Positions 1 to 9,775 of a stretch of DNA of 64,000 nucleotides are shown piece by piece. The position numbers were made by a program, and so were the translations under genes. The number at the start of each line of letters is the position of its first letter. Positions within the stretch are counted from its first letter, which is position 1. Under the pieces are notes generated by a model. That model was not told the origin of the DNA. It worked only from the letters and a program-made list of their open reading frames with translations, and did no database searches. This DNA comes from Metarhizobium sp964253915 (GTDB lineage Bacteria > Pseudomonadota > Alphaproteobacteria > Rhizobiales > Rhizobiaceae): NCBI RefSeq assembly GCF_964253915.1, contig NZ_CAXUSG020000001.1, positions 124,001 to 188,000 of the forward strand, in the 5' to 3' direction.

Positions 1-502
1 GTGAGGGCACGTTGCGCATGTTGCCGGGATCGCGGTTGAAATAGGTGAACGCGCCCTGCACATGCTTCAGCGCGCCAATTGCGCCGTCCTTGATCAGTTC
101 ACGCACCTTCAGCCATACCGGCGCGTAGGTCACCATATAGGCTTCCGTCACCAGCACGTTGTTGCGGTTGCGGGCTTCGATCAGCACGTCGATCTCATCG
201 GCATTCAGCGCCAGCGGCTTTTCCACCAGCACATGCTTGCCGGCATCCGCCGCCTTGACCGACCACTCGACATGCTGCGAGGTCGGCAGCGGAATGTAGA
301 CGGCGTCGATCGTGTCGGAGGCGAGCATTTCTTCGTAGGAACCGAAGGCATGCGGCACGGAAAAGCGGTCAGCCATTTCGCGCGCCCTTGCAAGGTCGCG
401 GCTGGCAATGGCGGTCACCACGCAGTTTTCGGCGTCCTGGATGGCAGGCACCACGAGTTCGCGGCCGATCTTGGCGGTGGACAGAATTCCGAAGCGCAGC
501 AT
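1..502 (-). CDS. Gfo/Idh/MocA family oxidoreductase (N-terminal part, cut by window edge)
   Basis: NAD(P)-dependent sugar or inositol-type dehydrogenase. About 167 N-terminal residues are present and the C-terminus lies outside the window. The start MLRFGILSTAKIG is followed by a Rossmann fold and the family signature EKP in GKHVLVEKPLALN, with a conserved TEAYM segment after it. The ATG at 502 is preceded by GGGAGATG, a good ribosome binding site. It is divergent from the aldo/keto reductase at 736; the space between holds repeated GCCAAATGC sites that could be a shared operator. The substrate cannot be told from this fragment. Confidence 0.88.
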   Translation of the reverse strand, partial: MLRFGILSTAKIGRELVVPAIQDAENCVVTAIASRDLARAREMADRFSVPHAFGSYEEMLASDTIDAVYIPLPTSQHVEWSVKAADAGKHVLVEKPLALNADEIDVLIEARNRNNVLVTEAYMVTYAPVWLKVRELIKDGAIGALKHVQGAFTYFNRDPGNMRNVPS

Positions 503-591
503 GTTTTCATCTCCCTGGCTGGTCTTTGGCCGCACCATAGGCAGGGGCAGGGGGTGATGCAATGGCGGCCAGCGATCGACATCGCTTTCGC

Positions 592-662
592 GGGCCAAAT
601 GCTTTCGGGCCAAATGCTTTCACAGGCCAAATGCTTTCACGGGAATGAGAATGGCATTTGGC
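592..662. promoter_or_regulatory. Three direct and one inverted GCCAAATGC 9-mers in a divergent promoter region
   Basis: GCCAAATGC occurs at 594-602, 609-617 and 626-634, and its reverse complement GCATTTGGC at 654-662. The first two sit in perfect tandem 15-mers (592-606, 607-621) and the third is offset by 2 extra bases. The cluster lies between the divergent starts at 502 and 736. Regularly spaced copies plus an inverted copy suggest an operator for a sugar-type regulator, but simple tandem duplication would also explain the first copies. Confidence 0.45.
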
Positions 663-735
663 AAAAAGCGCCGCTAGTCTGCGCTGCCCGGTGTTGCCGG
701 GTCTTTCAGTCCGTTCTCATCCTGGAGTTTTCATC

Positions 736-1686
736 ATGAATTTGCGTCCCCTTGGGCGAACCGGCCTCAAGATCGCCCCGCTGGTGTTCGGCGGCAATGT
801 TTTCGGCTGGACGGCCGACGAAAAGACGTCTTTCGACCTGCTTTCCGGTTTCTTCGATGCCGGCCTCAACACGGTCGACACGGCGGATGTCTACTCGTCC
901 TGGGCACCGGGCAACAAGGGCGGCGAATCGGAAACCATCATCGGCAAGTGGCTGAAGAGCGGCGCGGTTTCGCGCGACAAGGCGATCATTATCACCAAGG
1001 TTGGTTCCGATCTCGGCGAAGGCCGCAAGGGCCTGTCGCAGAAATGGATCGTGCAGGCCGTCGAGGATTCGCTGAAGCGCCTGCAGACGGATTACATCGA
1101 CCTCTATTTGTCGCACTGGCCGGATGCCTCGGTGCCTTACGAAGAAACGCTGGCCGCCCATACGAAGCTGAAGGAACAGGGCAAGATCCGCGCCATCGGC
1201 GGCTCCAACCTCGATGCCGGGCAATTGCAGGCGTCACTCGATGCGGCTGCGAAAAACGGCCTGGGGCGTTACGACGTGCTGCAGCCGGAATACAATCTCT
1301 ACGACCGCGGCGGCTTCGAGGGTGCGCTAGCCGACCTCTGCCAGGCAGAAGAAATCGGCGTCATCACCTATTTCAGCCTGGCCTCCGGTTTCCTCAGCGG
1401 CAAATACCGGACGAAGGACGATACGGCCGGCAAGGCACGCGGCAGCGACGTCGAGAAATACCTCGACGACAAGGGCCTGCGTATCCTGGCGGCTCTCGAT
1501 GAAATCGCCGCCGAAACCGGCGCAAAACATGCGGAAATCGCGCTTGCCTGGCTGATGGCCAAGCCGGCGGTGACAGCACCGATCGCCAGCGCCACCAGCC
1601 TGCCGCAGCTCGAAAGCCTGGTAAAGGCGGCCACCCTGACGCTTCCGGCAGACGCGATTGCCTTGCTCGACAAGGCCGGCGCATAA
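736..1686 (+). CDS. Aldo/keto reductase
   Basis: NADPH-dependent reductase of aldehydes or ketones, 316 residues, cytoplasmic. The (beta/alpha)8 family residues are visible: Asp48 and Tyr53 (DTADVY), Lys88 (IIITK) and His127 (LSHW). The start MNLRPLGRTGLKI is typical of the family; an upstream in-frame ATG at 658 would add 26 residues that do not look like protein, and TGGAG sits before 736. It resembles the YajO/perakine-reductase-like branch, but the substrate is not predictable. The divergent oxidoreductase neighbour suggests a shared carbohydrate-related role. Confidence 0.92.
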   Translation: MNLRPLGRTGLKIAPLVFGGNVFGWTADEKTSFDLLSGFFDAGLNTVDTADVYSSWAPGNKGGESETIIGKWLKSGAVSRDKAIIITKVGSDLGEGRKGLSQKWIVQAVEDSLKRLQTDYIDLYLSHWPDASVPYEETLAAHTKLKEQGKIRAIGGSNLDAGQLQASLDAAAKNGLGRYDVLQPEYNLYDRGGFEGALADLCQAEEIGVITYFSLASGFLSGKYRTKDDTAGKARGSDVEKYLDDKGLRILAALDEIAAETGAKHAEIALAWLMAKPAVTAPIASATSLPQLESLVKAATLTLPADAIALLDKAGA

Positions 1687-1696
1687 ATTGAGGAGC

Positions 1697-1728
1697 GACG
1701 TTCGGCGGCCAAACGACCGCCGAACGTC
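1697..1728. terminator. Perfect 12-bp stem hairpin between convergent genes
   Basis: GACGTTCGGCGG at 1697-1708 pairs perfectly with CCGCCGAACGTC at 1717-1728 around an 8-base loop. It lies between the stop of the aldo/keto reductase and the end of the convergent 2H phosphoesterase gene. No T-run follows on either strand, so it is either a hairpin that helps termination for both genes or an mRNA end stabiliser. Confidence 0.55.
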
Positions 1729-1758
1729 ACGTCGGCCGATCTGGCCAGCCTCTCGGTG

Positions 1759-2418
1759 TCAGTCATGGTCCAGCGATAGCGGCCAGTCACCGTGATTGAC
1801 ATACCGCGTCTGGCCGTAAAAGCTTTCGATCAGGCGAAAGCCACCGGCTCTCCAGACGATCGGTTCGTCCAGCCGCCGCGTCTCGATCGGCGTTTGCCGC
1901 TGGTGATAAAATAAGGTCATGTGCGGTGTGAAGCCACCCGGCTTCGAGGAGATCACCCCGGCTTCCGAAAGCACCTCCACCACCTGTCGCTGCGAAAACG
2001 ACAAGGCATCATTCGGGTGGTTGCTGCACAGCACCAATGCTCTCTGCCGATTCTTGACACGAAAATCGACCGTATGGTCGAGCCTGACCTCAAAATCCGG
2101 GGCATCAAGTCTGGATAGGGCCTCGCTGGCGGCAAAGAGTACCGGATACGGTGTCTTCGGATAATCACCGATGAAGCAGAGAGTACTGTGAAGAATGTGC
2201 AGCGGCCGCAGACTGGCCGCAAGGCGTTGTTGATGGCTCATCGTTTCGGCGATGGCGTAAGCCCTGGCGGCAGCCTGCATGCCCGGCATCAGGGCAACGA
2301 AGATCCGTTGCAGACCGGTCTTGTCAGGCAGGTGCGGCGGCGGCTTCCGCTTGCCGGCACCTGGCAAAAACATCTCCTGCTGTCCTGCGGCGGATCGGGG
2401 GCTGGATTTCCTGGGCAT
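1759..2418 (-). CDS. 2'-5' RNA ligase / 2H phosphoesterase family protein
   Basis: Member of the LigT/ThpR-like 2H phosphoesterases, 219 residues. The two diagnostic HxT motifs are present: HSTLCF and HMTLFY, which would line the active site acting on 2',3'-cyclic phosphates or 2'-5' linkages. The ATG at 2418 (MPRKSSPRS) has AGGGAGG nine bases upstream and is preferred over an in-frame start 96 bases earlier. The first 40 residues are basic and proline-rich, unlike the compact enzyme core. It is divergent from the DUF922 gene. The physiological RNA substrate is not known for most of this family. Confidence 0.85.
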   Translation of the reverse strand: MPRKSSPRSAAGQQEMFLPGAGKRKPPPHLPDKTGLQRIFVALMPGMQAAARAYAIAETMSHQQRLAASLRPLHILHSTLCFIGDYPKTPYPVLFAASEALSRLDAPDFEVRLDHTVDFRVKNRQRALVLCSNHPNDALSFSQRQVVEVLSEAGVISSKPGGFTPHMTLFYHQRQTPIETRRLDEPIVWRAGGFRLIESFYGQTRYVNHGDWPLSLDHD

Positions 2419-2581
2419 GACGCGTGACCTCCCTGAGAAAGAACCGATCATAACCGCTTCCGGATAGACATAAAGAACAAAAAGTGAACATTTTCTCACG
2501 AAATACCGCGTCACCTTGATTGAAAGTGGGCCGCCCGCCCTTTAGGTTTGCCGCAATCTTGATGATGTCCCGAGGATTCAC

Positions 2582-3175
2582 GTGAAAATAAGCCTGCATG
2601 GTCTGCTTGTGCCTTTTCTGATGCTGTTGCCCAATGCTGCGCAGGCCGAATGGCAGGCGGTGGAACAGGTGAAGACCTATTCGATATCGGGGCAAACCGG
2701 CGCAGCACTGTATCAGTCGATCGGCGAGCGCGGCCCGAATGTCGGCGTCGGCGGGCGTGTCATCGCCCACACCACCTTCAAGCTGACATGGACGCGGAAA
2801 TACGAAACGCGCGATAATGCCTGCGTGCTTGCCACGGCGAGGCCGAAGCTGATCATCACCTATACACTGCCGAAGGTGGCCGGCCGTTTGCCGGAGGGGC
2901 TGCGCCAGAGATGGGAGATTTTCATCGACGGTGTCGCCGCCCATGAGCGCGTCCACGGAGACACCATCAAGGCGATGGTGCACAAGATCGAAGCCGCCAC
3001 CATCGGCCTGACCGTTCCCGACGATCCCAAATGCCGCAAGATCAAGGATGAGATGAACACGCGGCTCGGCGGACTGTCCCAGGCGCAACGCCAGGAAGGC
3101 CGTGATTTCGACCGCGTCGAACTCAGTCCCGGCGGCAACGTCCACAACCTCATCCTGCAGCTCGTCAACGATTGA
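2582..3175 (+). CDS. DUF922 domain secreted protein, putative zinc-dependent protease
   Basis: Predicted periplasmic or secreted protein of 197 residues beginning with a GTG codon and a signal peptide that should be cut after NAAQA. The remainder fits the DUF922 family. The motif AAHERVHG contains HExxH-like histidines and glutamate typical of a zinc metallopeptidase site. GAGG precedes the GTG. It lies alone between a divergent 2H phosphoesterase and the iron-chelate transporter; no operon partner is obvious. Protease activity is inferred from the motif only. Confidence 0.82.
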   Translation: MKISLHGLLVPFLMLLPNAAQAEWQAVEQVKTYSISGQTGAALYQSIGERGPNVGVGGRVIAHTTFKLTWTRKYETRDNACVLATARPKLIITYTLPKVAGRLPEGLRQRWEIFIDGVAAHERVHGDTIKAMVHKIEAATIGLTVPDDPKCRKIKDEMNTRLGGLSQAQRQEGRDFDRVELSPGGNVHNLILQLVND

Positions 3176-3211
3176 CCGGTGCAAGCAAAGCGAATGGCCG
3201 GCGGCCGGTCA
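3173..3211 (+). terminator. Hairpin overlapping the DUF922 stop codon
   Basis: TGACCGG at 3173-3179, which includes the stop codon, can pair with CCGGTCA at 3205-3211; the loop itself contains the palindrome GGCCGGCGGCC. No strong T-run follows. It is probably a weak transcript end for the preceding gene. Confidence 0.35.
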
Positions 3212-3354
3212 CGCGATCCCGGCATCGGGGCTCCACGGCCGCCTTGCCGCCCCGACAGAATGCCGCGAACCGATTGACATCGGCGCTGAACAAGGGCTGA
3301 TGGGGCCGGACGGCCATTCTGGCCGTTTGCCGTTCCACACATGTCGCCGTCACG

Positions 3355-4317
3355 ATGCTGTCGTTCAAGTTCTTCCTCGCATTGCTGTTTCTCGTCGTGC
3401 TGGCTGTGACGAGCCTTTTCGTCGGCGTCAGCGACGTGTCTCTGGCCACTCTCTGGTCGGGCGACAGAACCGCGATGCTGGTGCTGTTCGAAAGCCGCAT
3501 TCCGCGCCTTCTGGCGCTGATTTTCGCCGGTGCCGGCATGGCTGTGTCCGGTACCATCATGCAGATGCTGGCGCGCAATCGGTTCGTCGAGCCCTCCACG
3601 GCGGGCACGGTCGAATGGGCAAGTCTCGGCATGCTCTTCATTCTCCTGCTGGCGCCCGGGCTGCCGGTCTATGTTCGCATGCTGGTATCCACCGGCTTTG
3701 CGCTGGCCGGCACCGCCATCTTCCTGCTCGTCCTCCGGAAAATCCCGTTGCGCTCGCCGCTGATGGTACCGCTCATCGGCATCATGCTCGGCGGCGTCGT
3801 CGATGCCGGCACCACCTTCTTCGCCTATCGCTATGACATGCTGCAATCGCTGGCCAGCTGGACTACCGGCGACTTTTCCGCCGTGCTGCGCGGCCGCTAC
3901 GAATTGCTCTGGGTTTCGTTGTTCCTGACCTTGCTTGCCTATGTCGCCGCCGACCGGTTCACCGTCATCGGCATGGGTGAGGAGTTCGCCACCAATCTCG
4001 GGCTCAACTACCGCCGCGTGACGGCGTTCGGCCTCGTCATCATTTCCGTGGTCACCGCCTGCGTCGTCGTCACCGTCGGCATGGTGCCCTTCGTCGGCCT
4101 GATCGTACCCAACATCGTCAGCATGGTGACCGGCGACAGCCTGCGAAAATCCTTGCCCTGGGTGGCCTTGTGCGGCTCGGGTCTGGTGCTTGCCTGCGAT
4201 ATCGTTGGCCGGGTGGTCATCGCACCGTTCGAAATCCCGGTCGGCACTGTGCTTGGCGCCGTCGGCAGCGCCTTCTTCCTTTATCTCGTCTTGAGGAGGC
4301 AAGCCGGTGTCGCCTGA
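3355..4317 (+). CDS. Iron-chelate ABC transporter permease, FatD/YclN type
   Basis: Inner-membrane permease of the FecCD family, 320 residues, with about nine hydrophobic segments. Family signatures include the SRIPRLLALIFAGAGMAVSG segment with MQMLARN after it, and GLIVPNIVSM, the coupling region contacting the ATPase. It is closest in pattern to the first permease of FatDC/YclNO/VctDG importers for ferric siderophores. The ATG has no clear ribosome binding site. It overlaps the second permease by 11 bases. No substrate-binding protein or outer-membrane receptor is next to it, so the siderophore cannot be named. Confidence 0.9.
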   Translation: MLSFKFFLALLFLVVLAVTSLFVGVSDVSLATLWSGDRTAMLVLFESRIPRLLALIFAGAGMAVSGTIMQMLARNRFVEPSTAGTVEWASLGMLFILLLAPGLPVYVRMLVSTGFALAGTAIFLLVLRKIPLRSPLMVPLIGIMLGGVVDAGTTFFAYRYDMLQSLASWTTGDFSAVLRGRYELLWVSLFLTLLAYVAADRFTVIGMGEEFATNLGLNYRRVTAFGLVIISVVTACVVVTVGMVPFVGLIVPNIVSMVTGDSLRKSLPWVALCGSGLVLACDIVGRVVIAPFEIPVGTVLGAVGSAFFLYLVLRRQAGVA

Positions 4318-5278
4318 GACGAAGCGGCAGATGCCGCCGCTTGGAATCCTGCTGGTGGCCGGCGCCATCGCGCTGGTGGCCTGCGTCCTGTTCATGACGC
4401 TCGGCGCCAAGGGCAGCTGGAGTTTCATCCTGCCTTTCCGCGGCAAGAAGCTTGCCGCCATGCTGCTCGTCGCCTTTTCCATCGCCGTTTCCACCGTGCT
4501 GTTCCAGACGATCACCAACAACCGCATCCTGACGCCGTCGATCATGGGTTTCGACGCGCTTTACGCGCTGATCCAGACGGGGTTCATCCTGGCGTTCGGC
4601 GCAGCGCGGGTCTCGTCTGCCGATCCGCGGCTGATGTTCCTGGTGGAGTGCGGCGCGATGATCGCGTTTTCCTGCGTGCTGTATCGCTGGCTGTTTTCCG
4701 GCGCCGGGCGCAGCCTGCACCAGCTTCTGCTTGTCGGCATCATCTTCGGCGTCTTGTTCCGCAGCCTGTCGCAATTCATGCAGCGGATCATCGATCCCAA
4801 TGATTTCATCGTGTTGCAGGACCGTCTGTTCGCCAGCTTCAACACGGTGGAAAGCGACCTTCTCGGCATCGCCGCGCTGATGATCGCCGTTGCCATGCTC
4901 GTCGCCTGGCGCGTCGCCCATACGTTCGACGTGCTGTCGCTCGGCCGCGAGATGGCGATCGGGCTCGGCGTCGCGCATCGCCGCGTCACGACGATCATCC
5001 TCGTCGTCGTCGCCGTGCTCGTTTCGGCCTCGACGGCGCTGGTCGGCCCGGTCACCTTCTTCGGCCTGCTGGTCGCAAACCTTGCCTACGAGGTGATGCC
5101 GGACAGCCGGCACCGCCATGTTTTGCCGGCCGCCGTGCTGTTCGCCATGATCGCGCTGGTCGGCGGCCAGATCGTGCTCGAACGCATCTTCGCCTTCGAC
5201 ACGGCACTCGGCATCGTCATCGAATTTGTCGGCGGCCTGTTCTTCATCCTTCTGCTGATCCGGGGAGCGGCCAGATGA
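4307..5278 (+). CDS. Iron-chelate ABC transporter permease, FatC/YclO type
   Basis: Second FecCD-family inner-membrane permease, 323 residues, forming a heterodimer with the preceding gene product. It has the typical opening TMs, the SIMGFDALYALIQ segment characteristic of the YclO/FatC branch, and GPVTFFGLLVANLAYE as coupling region. The start overlaps the previous gene by 11 bases and the stop overlaps the ATPase start as ATGA, so the three proteins are probably made in fixed ratio by coupled translation. Confidence 0.9.
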   Translation: MSPETKRQMPPLGILLVAGAIALVACVLFMTLGAKGSWSFILPFRGKKLAAMLLVAFSIAVSTVLFQTITNNRILTPSIMGFDALYALIQTGFILAFGAARVSSADPRLMFLVECGAMIAFSCVLYRWLFSGAGRSLHQLLLVGIIFGVLFRSLSQFMQRIIDPNDFIVLQDRLFASFNTVESDLLGIAALMIAVAMLVAWRVAHTFDVLSLGREMAIGLGVAHRRVTTIILVVVAVLVSASTALVGPVTFFGLLVANLAYEVMPDSRHRHVLPAAVLFAMIALVGGQIVLERIFAFDTALGIVIEFVGGLFFILLLIRGAAR

Positions 5279-6033
5279 TCCGCATCGACAACGTCTCGAA
5301 ACGTTATGGCAACACGCTTGTCGTCGACGGCGTCAGCCTGACACTGGCTTCCGGCGGCCTCACCTCGATCATCGGCCCGAACGGCGCGGGAAAATCCACC
5401 CTGCTGTCGATGATCAGCCGTCTGATCGGCATGGATGCCGGAACGGTGACGGTGGACGGACTGGACGTCACGAAGACGCCCGGCGATGTGCTGGCGCGAC
5501 GCCTGTCGATCCTGCGGCAGGACAACAACATGACCGCGCGGCTGACGGTGCGCGATCTCGTCGCCTTCGGCCGCTATCCCCACAACAAGGGCCGGCTGAC
5601 GGTGGATGACGGCCGCCATATCGACCAGGCGCTCGCCTATCTCGACCTCGAAGAGCTGAAGGGAAGGTTCCTCGACGAGCTGTCCGGCGGCCAGCGCCAA
5701 CGCGCTTTCGTCGCCATGGTGCTCTGCCAGGATACCGATTACATGCTGTTCGACGAACCGCTCAACAATCTCGACATCAAACATGCGGTGACGATGATGC
5801 GCCTGTTGCGCCGCGCGGCGGAAGATCTCGGCAAGACCGTCGTCGTGGTGCTGCACGACATCAATTTCGCCTCCTGCCATTCCGACCGCATCATCGCCAT
5901 GAAAGGCGGCCGTGTCGCCGAGCAGGGAAGCCCGGAAGAGATCGTTCGCGCCGAGGTGCTCGAAGCCATCTACGGTACGTCGTTTGCCATCCACATGATC
6001 GACGGCCAGCGCATCGCAACGTATTTCCGGTAG
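5275..6033 (+). CDS. Iron-chelate ABC transporter ATP-binding protein, FatE/YclP type
   Basis: Cytoplasmic ATPase of 252 residues that powers ferric-siderophore import through the two upstream permeases. Walker A GPNGAGKST, signature LSGGQRQRAF, Walker B YMLFDEP and the switch histidine in VVVLHD are all intact. It starts at an ATGA overlap with the second permease. It is the last gene of the operon; a 306-base gene-free region follows. Confidence 0.93.
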   Translation: MIRIDNVSKRYGNTLVVDGVSLTLASGGLTSIIGPNGAGKSTLLSMISRLIGMDAGTVTVDGLDVTKTPGDVLARRLSILRQDNNMTARLTVRDLVAFGRYPHNKGRLTVDDGRHIDQALAYLDLEELKGRFLDELSGGQRQRAFVAMVLCQDTDYMLFDEPLNNLDIKHAVTMMRLLRRAAEDLGKTVVVVLHDINFASCHSDRIIAMKGGRVAEQGSPEEIVRAEVLEAIYGTSFAIHMIDGQRIATYFR

Positions 6034-6339
6034 GTTGGCCGCTCTGTCTCAGGGAGGCGCAGGGCCTATACTGCTCTGGCCGAATGGAAGCCATTATTCC
6101 CCAATATTATCGATGGATGGATTTAACGTGTTGAAATAACATCGTTAAAAATACCCTTGATGCAAGCCTGACGTCGGCCAGTTCGTCAAAGCGGCGCGGT
6201 TTGAAATCATTGCATTTTTCGGAATAATCTCAAAACCCGAACTTTCGGGAACGATCGTTGGGTGAGGAACGCGGGAGATAGTCCGACTCGATCCGTGCGT
6301 TCCGTCGATTTCACTCCATAGCCAACCCTGGAGGATCGC
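6034..6339. other. Gene-free region with an inverted repeat
   Basis: No open reading frame with coding character is visible here. At 6122-6149 TTTAACG and CGTTAAA form an inverted repeat with further partial pairing (GTT/AAC) inside, and CCCGAACTTTCGGG at 6236-6249 forms a small hairpin. The left part is AT-rich compared with its surroundings. It probably carries the end of the transporter transcript and the promoter of the following gene; I cannot assign a specific -35/-10. Confidence 0.4.
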
Positions 6340-7326
6340 ATGCGCCGACTGACTATCTCATATCTATCGTGTGTGCGATCCATCGGGCTCGCCTTTGTCA
6401 CCCTTTTGATGTTGCACTTTGCGCAGGGGAGGCAGGCCGAGGCTGCAGAGCCGCTTTTCGATCCGCCGGTGGGAAGCCGCTGGATCATTGAGACGAGGCG
6501 CGACACCATCGAGACAAGGTCGGATGGAAGCCGCACCTTGAAGATCGTGTCCCGCGCCGAACTGACCATCGATGAAAAAACGCCGGATGGCTTCCGCATC
6601 ACCTATATCCGGCGTGGCACCACGGGAGAGGGCGACGATTCACGATTGCCGCTCATTCGTTCGGCAACGCAGGCGCTCGACAATATTCCGGTTCGAGCGA
6701 CCACTGACCTGAGCGGCAAGCCGGTTCGCGTCGACAATCTCGAGGAAGCCAAGGCCGCCTTGCTCGCCGCGGCCGACCGGATCACCGCGCCGTTCAAGGA
6801 CAAGCCCGAAACCGTGGCGGTGCTCAATCAGATCATGTCCGGCTTCATTTTCGCCGATCCCGCATCGGCCGCCCAATCCTATCTGGACGACCTTCCGCAG
6901 CTTGCCATGGCGCAAAACACCGGCATGGCGCTCGGTGAAACCAGGCATTCCTCGGATACCACAACCAGCCCGCTGGGCGGCGGCACACTGAAAACCAGCT
7001 CCACCTTCCAGTTCCTCGAAGCAGACCCGGATCGTGGGCGGCGCATTTTTACCAACACGACGGTCTATGATCCAGACTCGGTGAATGCCATCGTTCGATC
7101 CCTGACCGCACGGGTAATGGCAAATACAAGCGACAAGGCAACCCCTGCCCAGATCGAGAGCATCGTCAGGCAGATGGAGGTCTCTCTCGACGAGCGCGTG
7201 ATGTATGAGGTCGAGGACGGCATGACGCGCCAGATCACCGAGAAGTCTGTCACTGTCGTGCGTGCCATGGGCCGCGGTCTCGACAAGACGCAAATCCGAA
7301 TAATCACCGTCACCCGTGCGCCGTAG
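6340..7326 (+). CDS. Secreted hypothetical protein
   Basis: I do not recognise this family. The 328-residue product starts with a basic N-terminus and a hydrophobic stretch ending near QAEAAEP, a likely Sec signal peptide, so it is probably periplasmic. The mature part is rich in charged beta-type sequence with no cysteine, no enzyme motif and no membrane segment. TGGAGG sits five bases before the ATG. It stands alone between the iron importer and convergent guaA, and a palindromic repeat begins just after its stop codon. Confidence 0.75.
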   Translation: MRRLTISYLSCVRSIGLAFVTLLMLHFAQGRQAEAAEPLFDPPVGSRWIIETRRDTIETRSDGSRTLKIVSRAELTIDEKTPDGFRITYIRRGTTGEGDDSRLPLIRSATQALDNIPVRATTDLSGKPVRVDNLEEAKAALLAAADRITAPFKDKPETVAVLNQIMSGFIFADPASAAQSYLDDLPQLAMAQNTGMALGETRHSSDTTTSPLGGGTLKTSSTFQFLEADPDRGRRIFTNTTVYDPDSVNAIVRSLTARVMANTSDKATPAQIESIVRQMEVSLDERVMYEVEDGMTRQITEKSVTVVRAMGRGLDKTQIRIITVTRAP

Positions 7327-7329
7327 CTC

Positions 7330-7376
7330 AGAGCGTTTCCGCCTTTCTCAGAAACGCGAAAACGCTCTATCCTTTT
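7330..7376. repeat. Dispersed palindromic repeat, short form
   Basis: AGAGCGTTT at 7330-7338 pairs with AAACGCTCT at 7360-7368; inside it GCGTTTC and GAAACGC form a competing second hairpin. The flank ATCCTTTTGG and the stem match, on the opposite strand, the right half of the repeat at 11371-11500 (AAAAGGATAGAGCG). It starts a few bases after a stop codon and lies between convergent genes, where it may act as a transcription end. Confidence 0.6.
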
Positions 7377-7429
7377 GGTCTCAGTCGTTCACGGAGACCA
7401 ATAGCGTGCAATCGCAGGCGATGCCTTGC

Positions 7430-8992
<1,563 letters not shown>

Positions 8993-9082
8993 GGCGAGCC
9001 TTTAAAGAAAAGTACCACGGCATGCAATCGCCGGAACGGATTTATATTGTCCTGATTGTGCCGAAAAAACGGTGTTTCGCCA

Positions 9083-9135
9083 CCTGTTTTCCCGCATCCC
9101 GGAGGCAAAACCGCACGGCACTTTTGCTGGAACTG
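9083..9135 (-). repeat. Dispersed intergenic repeat, copy 1
   Basis: Read on the minus strand this begins AGTTCCAGCAAAAGTGC a few bases after the nucleosidase stop and continues with GCGGTTTTGCCTCCGGGATGCG. It matches the left half of the repeats at 11371 and 34246 with several substitutions. It lies 5' of guaA, so it sits between the two genes in the same direction and could affect read-through. Confidence 0.65.
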
Positions 9136-9136
9136 C

Positions 9137-9775
9137 TCAGAACCAGAAAACGCCGTCTTCCAGCGCCGTGAACAGGCTGTCGACGGCATAGGAGAGCTTG
9201 CGGTCGACGATATGCAGGTACTCCGTCCAACTGCCGATGTGGGTCAGCTCTTCCTTGCCGTCGGAAATGCCGCGCAGGCCGATCAGCGGCAGCCGGTAGA
9301 GCTGGCAGGCGCGCAGCACCGCATAGGTCTCCATGTCGACCATGTCGGCATTGATCGTCTCATAGGTGGCGCCCGACACGATATTGGCGCCGGTGGAGAG
9401 CGTCGCCTCGGGGATGCCGGGGATGCGCAGCGGCATTTCCAGCACGGCCGGCAGGTCGAGAAACGGCGTCTGGCCGCGCTCGAAGCCGAGCGGCGAGGCG
9501 TCCATGTCGCGGTAGGAGACGGATGTCACCTGGTAGACATCGGTCTGCGTCAGTTTCGGCGAGCCGGCCGAGCCGAGCGAAACGACCAGGTTCGGCAGGT
9601 CGTCGCTGGCCTCCAGCGCCGCGAGCGCCCTGGTCAGCATGATCGCCGCTTCCACCGGGCCGACGCCGGTCATCAGCGGCGAAATGCGCGATTTCAGGAA
9701 CGGCCCGTATTCCGCATTCGCCGCCATGACGAACAGGATCGATTTCCCCGACACTTCCTTCAGTTCGAACTTCAT
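9137..9775 (-). CDS. MTA/SAH nucleosidase-family phosphorylase (5'-methylthioadenosine/S-adenosylhomocysteine nucleosidase)
   Basis: PNP/UDP-family enzyme of 212 residues expected to hydrolyse methylthioadenosine or adenosylhomocysteine, releasing adenine. Visible family parts are the N-terminal AANAEYGPFL, the glycine-rich VSLGSAGSP, the substrate-binding VDMETYA and ISDGKEE with the catalytic aspartate. The start overlaps the stop of the upstream thioesterase gene as ATGA, indicating coupled translation. Sequence is divergent from E. coli Pfs, so nucleosidase versus phosphorylase activity is not certain. Confidence 0.85.
   Translation of the reverse strand: MKFELKEVSGKSILFVMAANAEYGPFLKSRISPLMTGVGPVEAAIMLTRALAALEASDDLPNLVVSLGSAGSPKLTQTDVYQVTSVSYRDMDASPLGFERGQTPFLDLPAVLEMPLRIPGIPEATLSTGANIVSGATYETINADMVDMETYAVLRACQLYRLPLIGLRGISDGKEELTHIGSWTEYLHIVDRKLSYAVDSLFTALEDGVFWF

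Noticed and set aside
2860..5119. Long minus-strand frames over the iron-chelate permeases
   Set aside because: No ribosome binding site or domain; reverse-strand shadow of two membrane proteins.
6248..6290. Two GGAAC elements suggesting an EcfG stress promoter
   Set aside because: No CGTT at 16-17 bases downstream of either copy.
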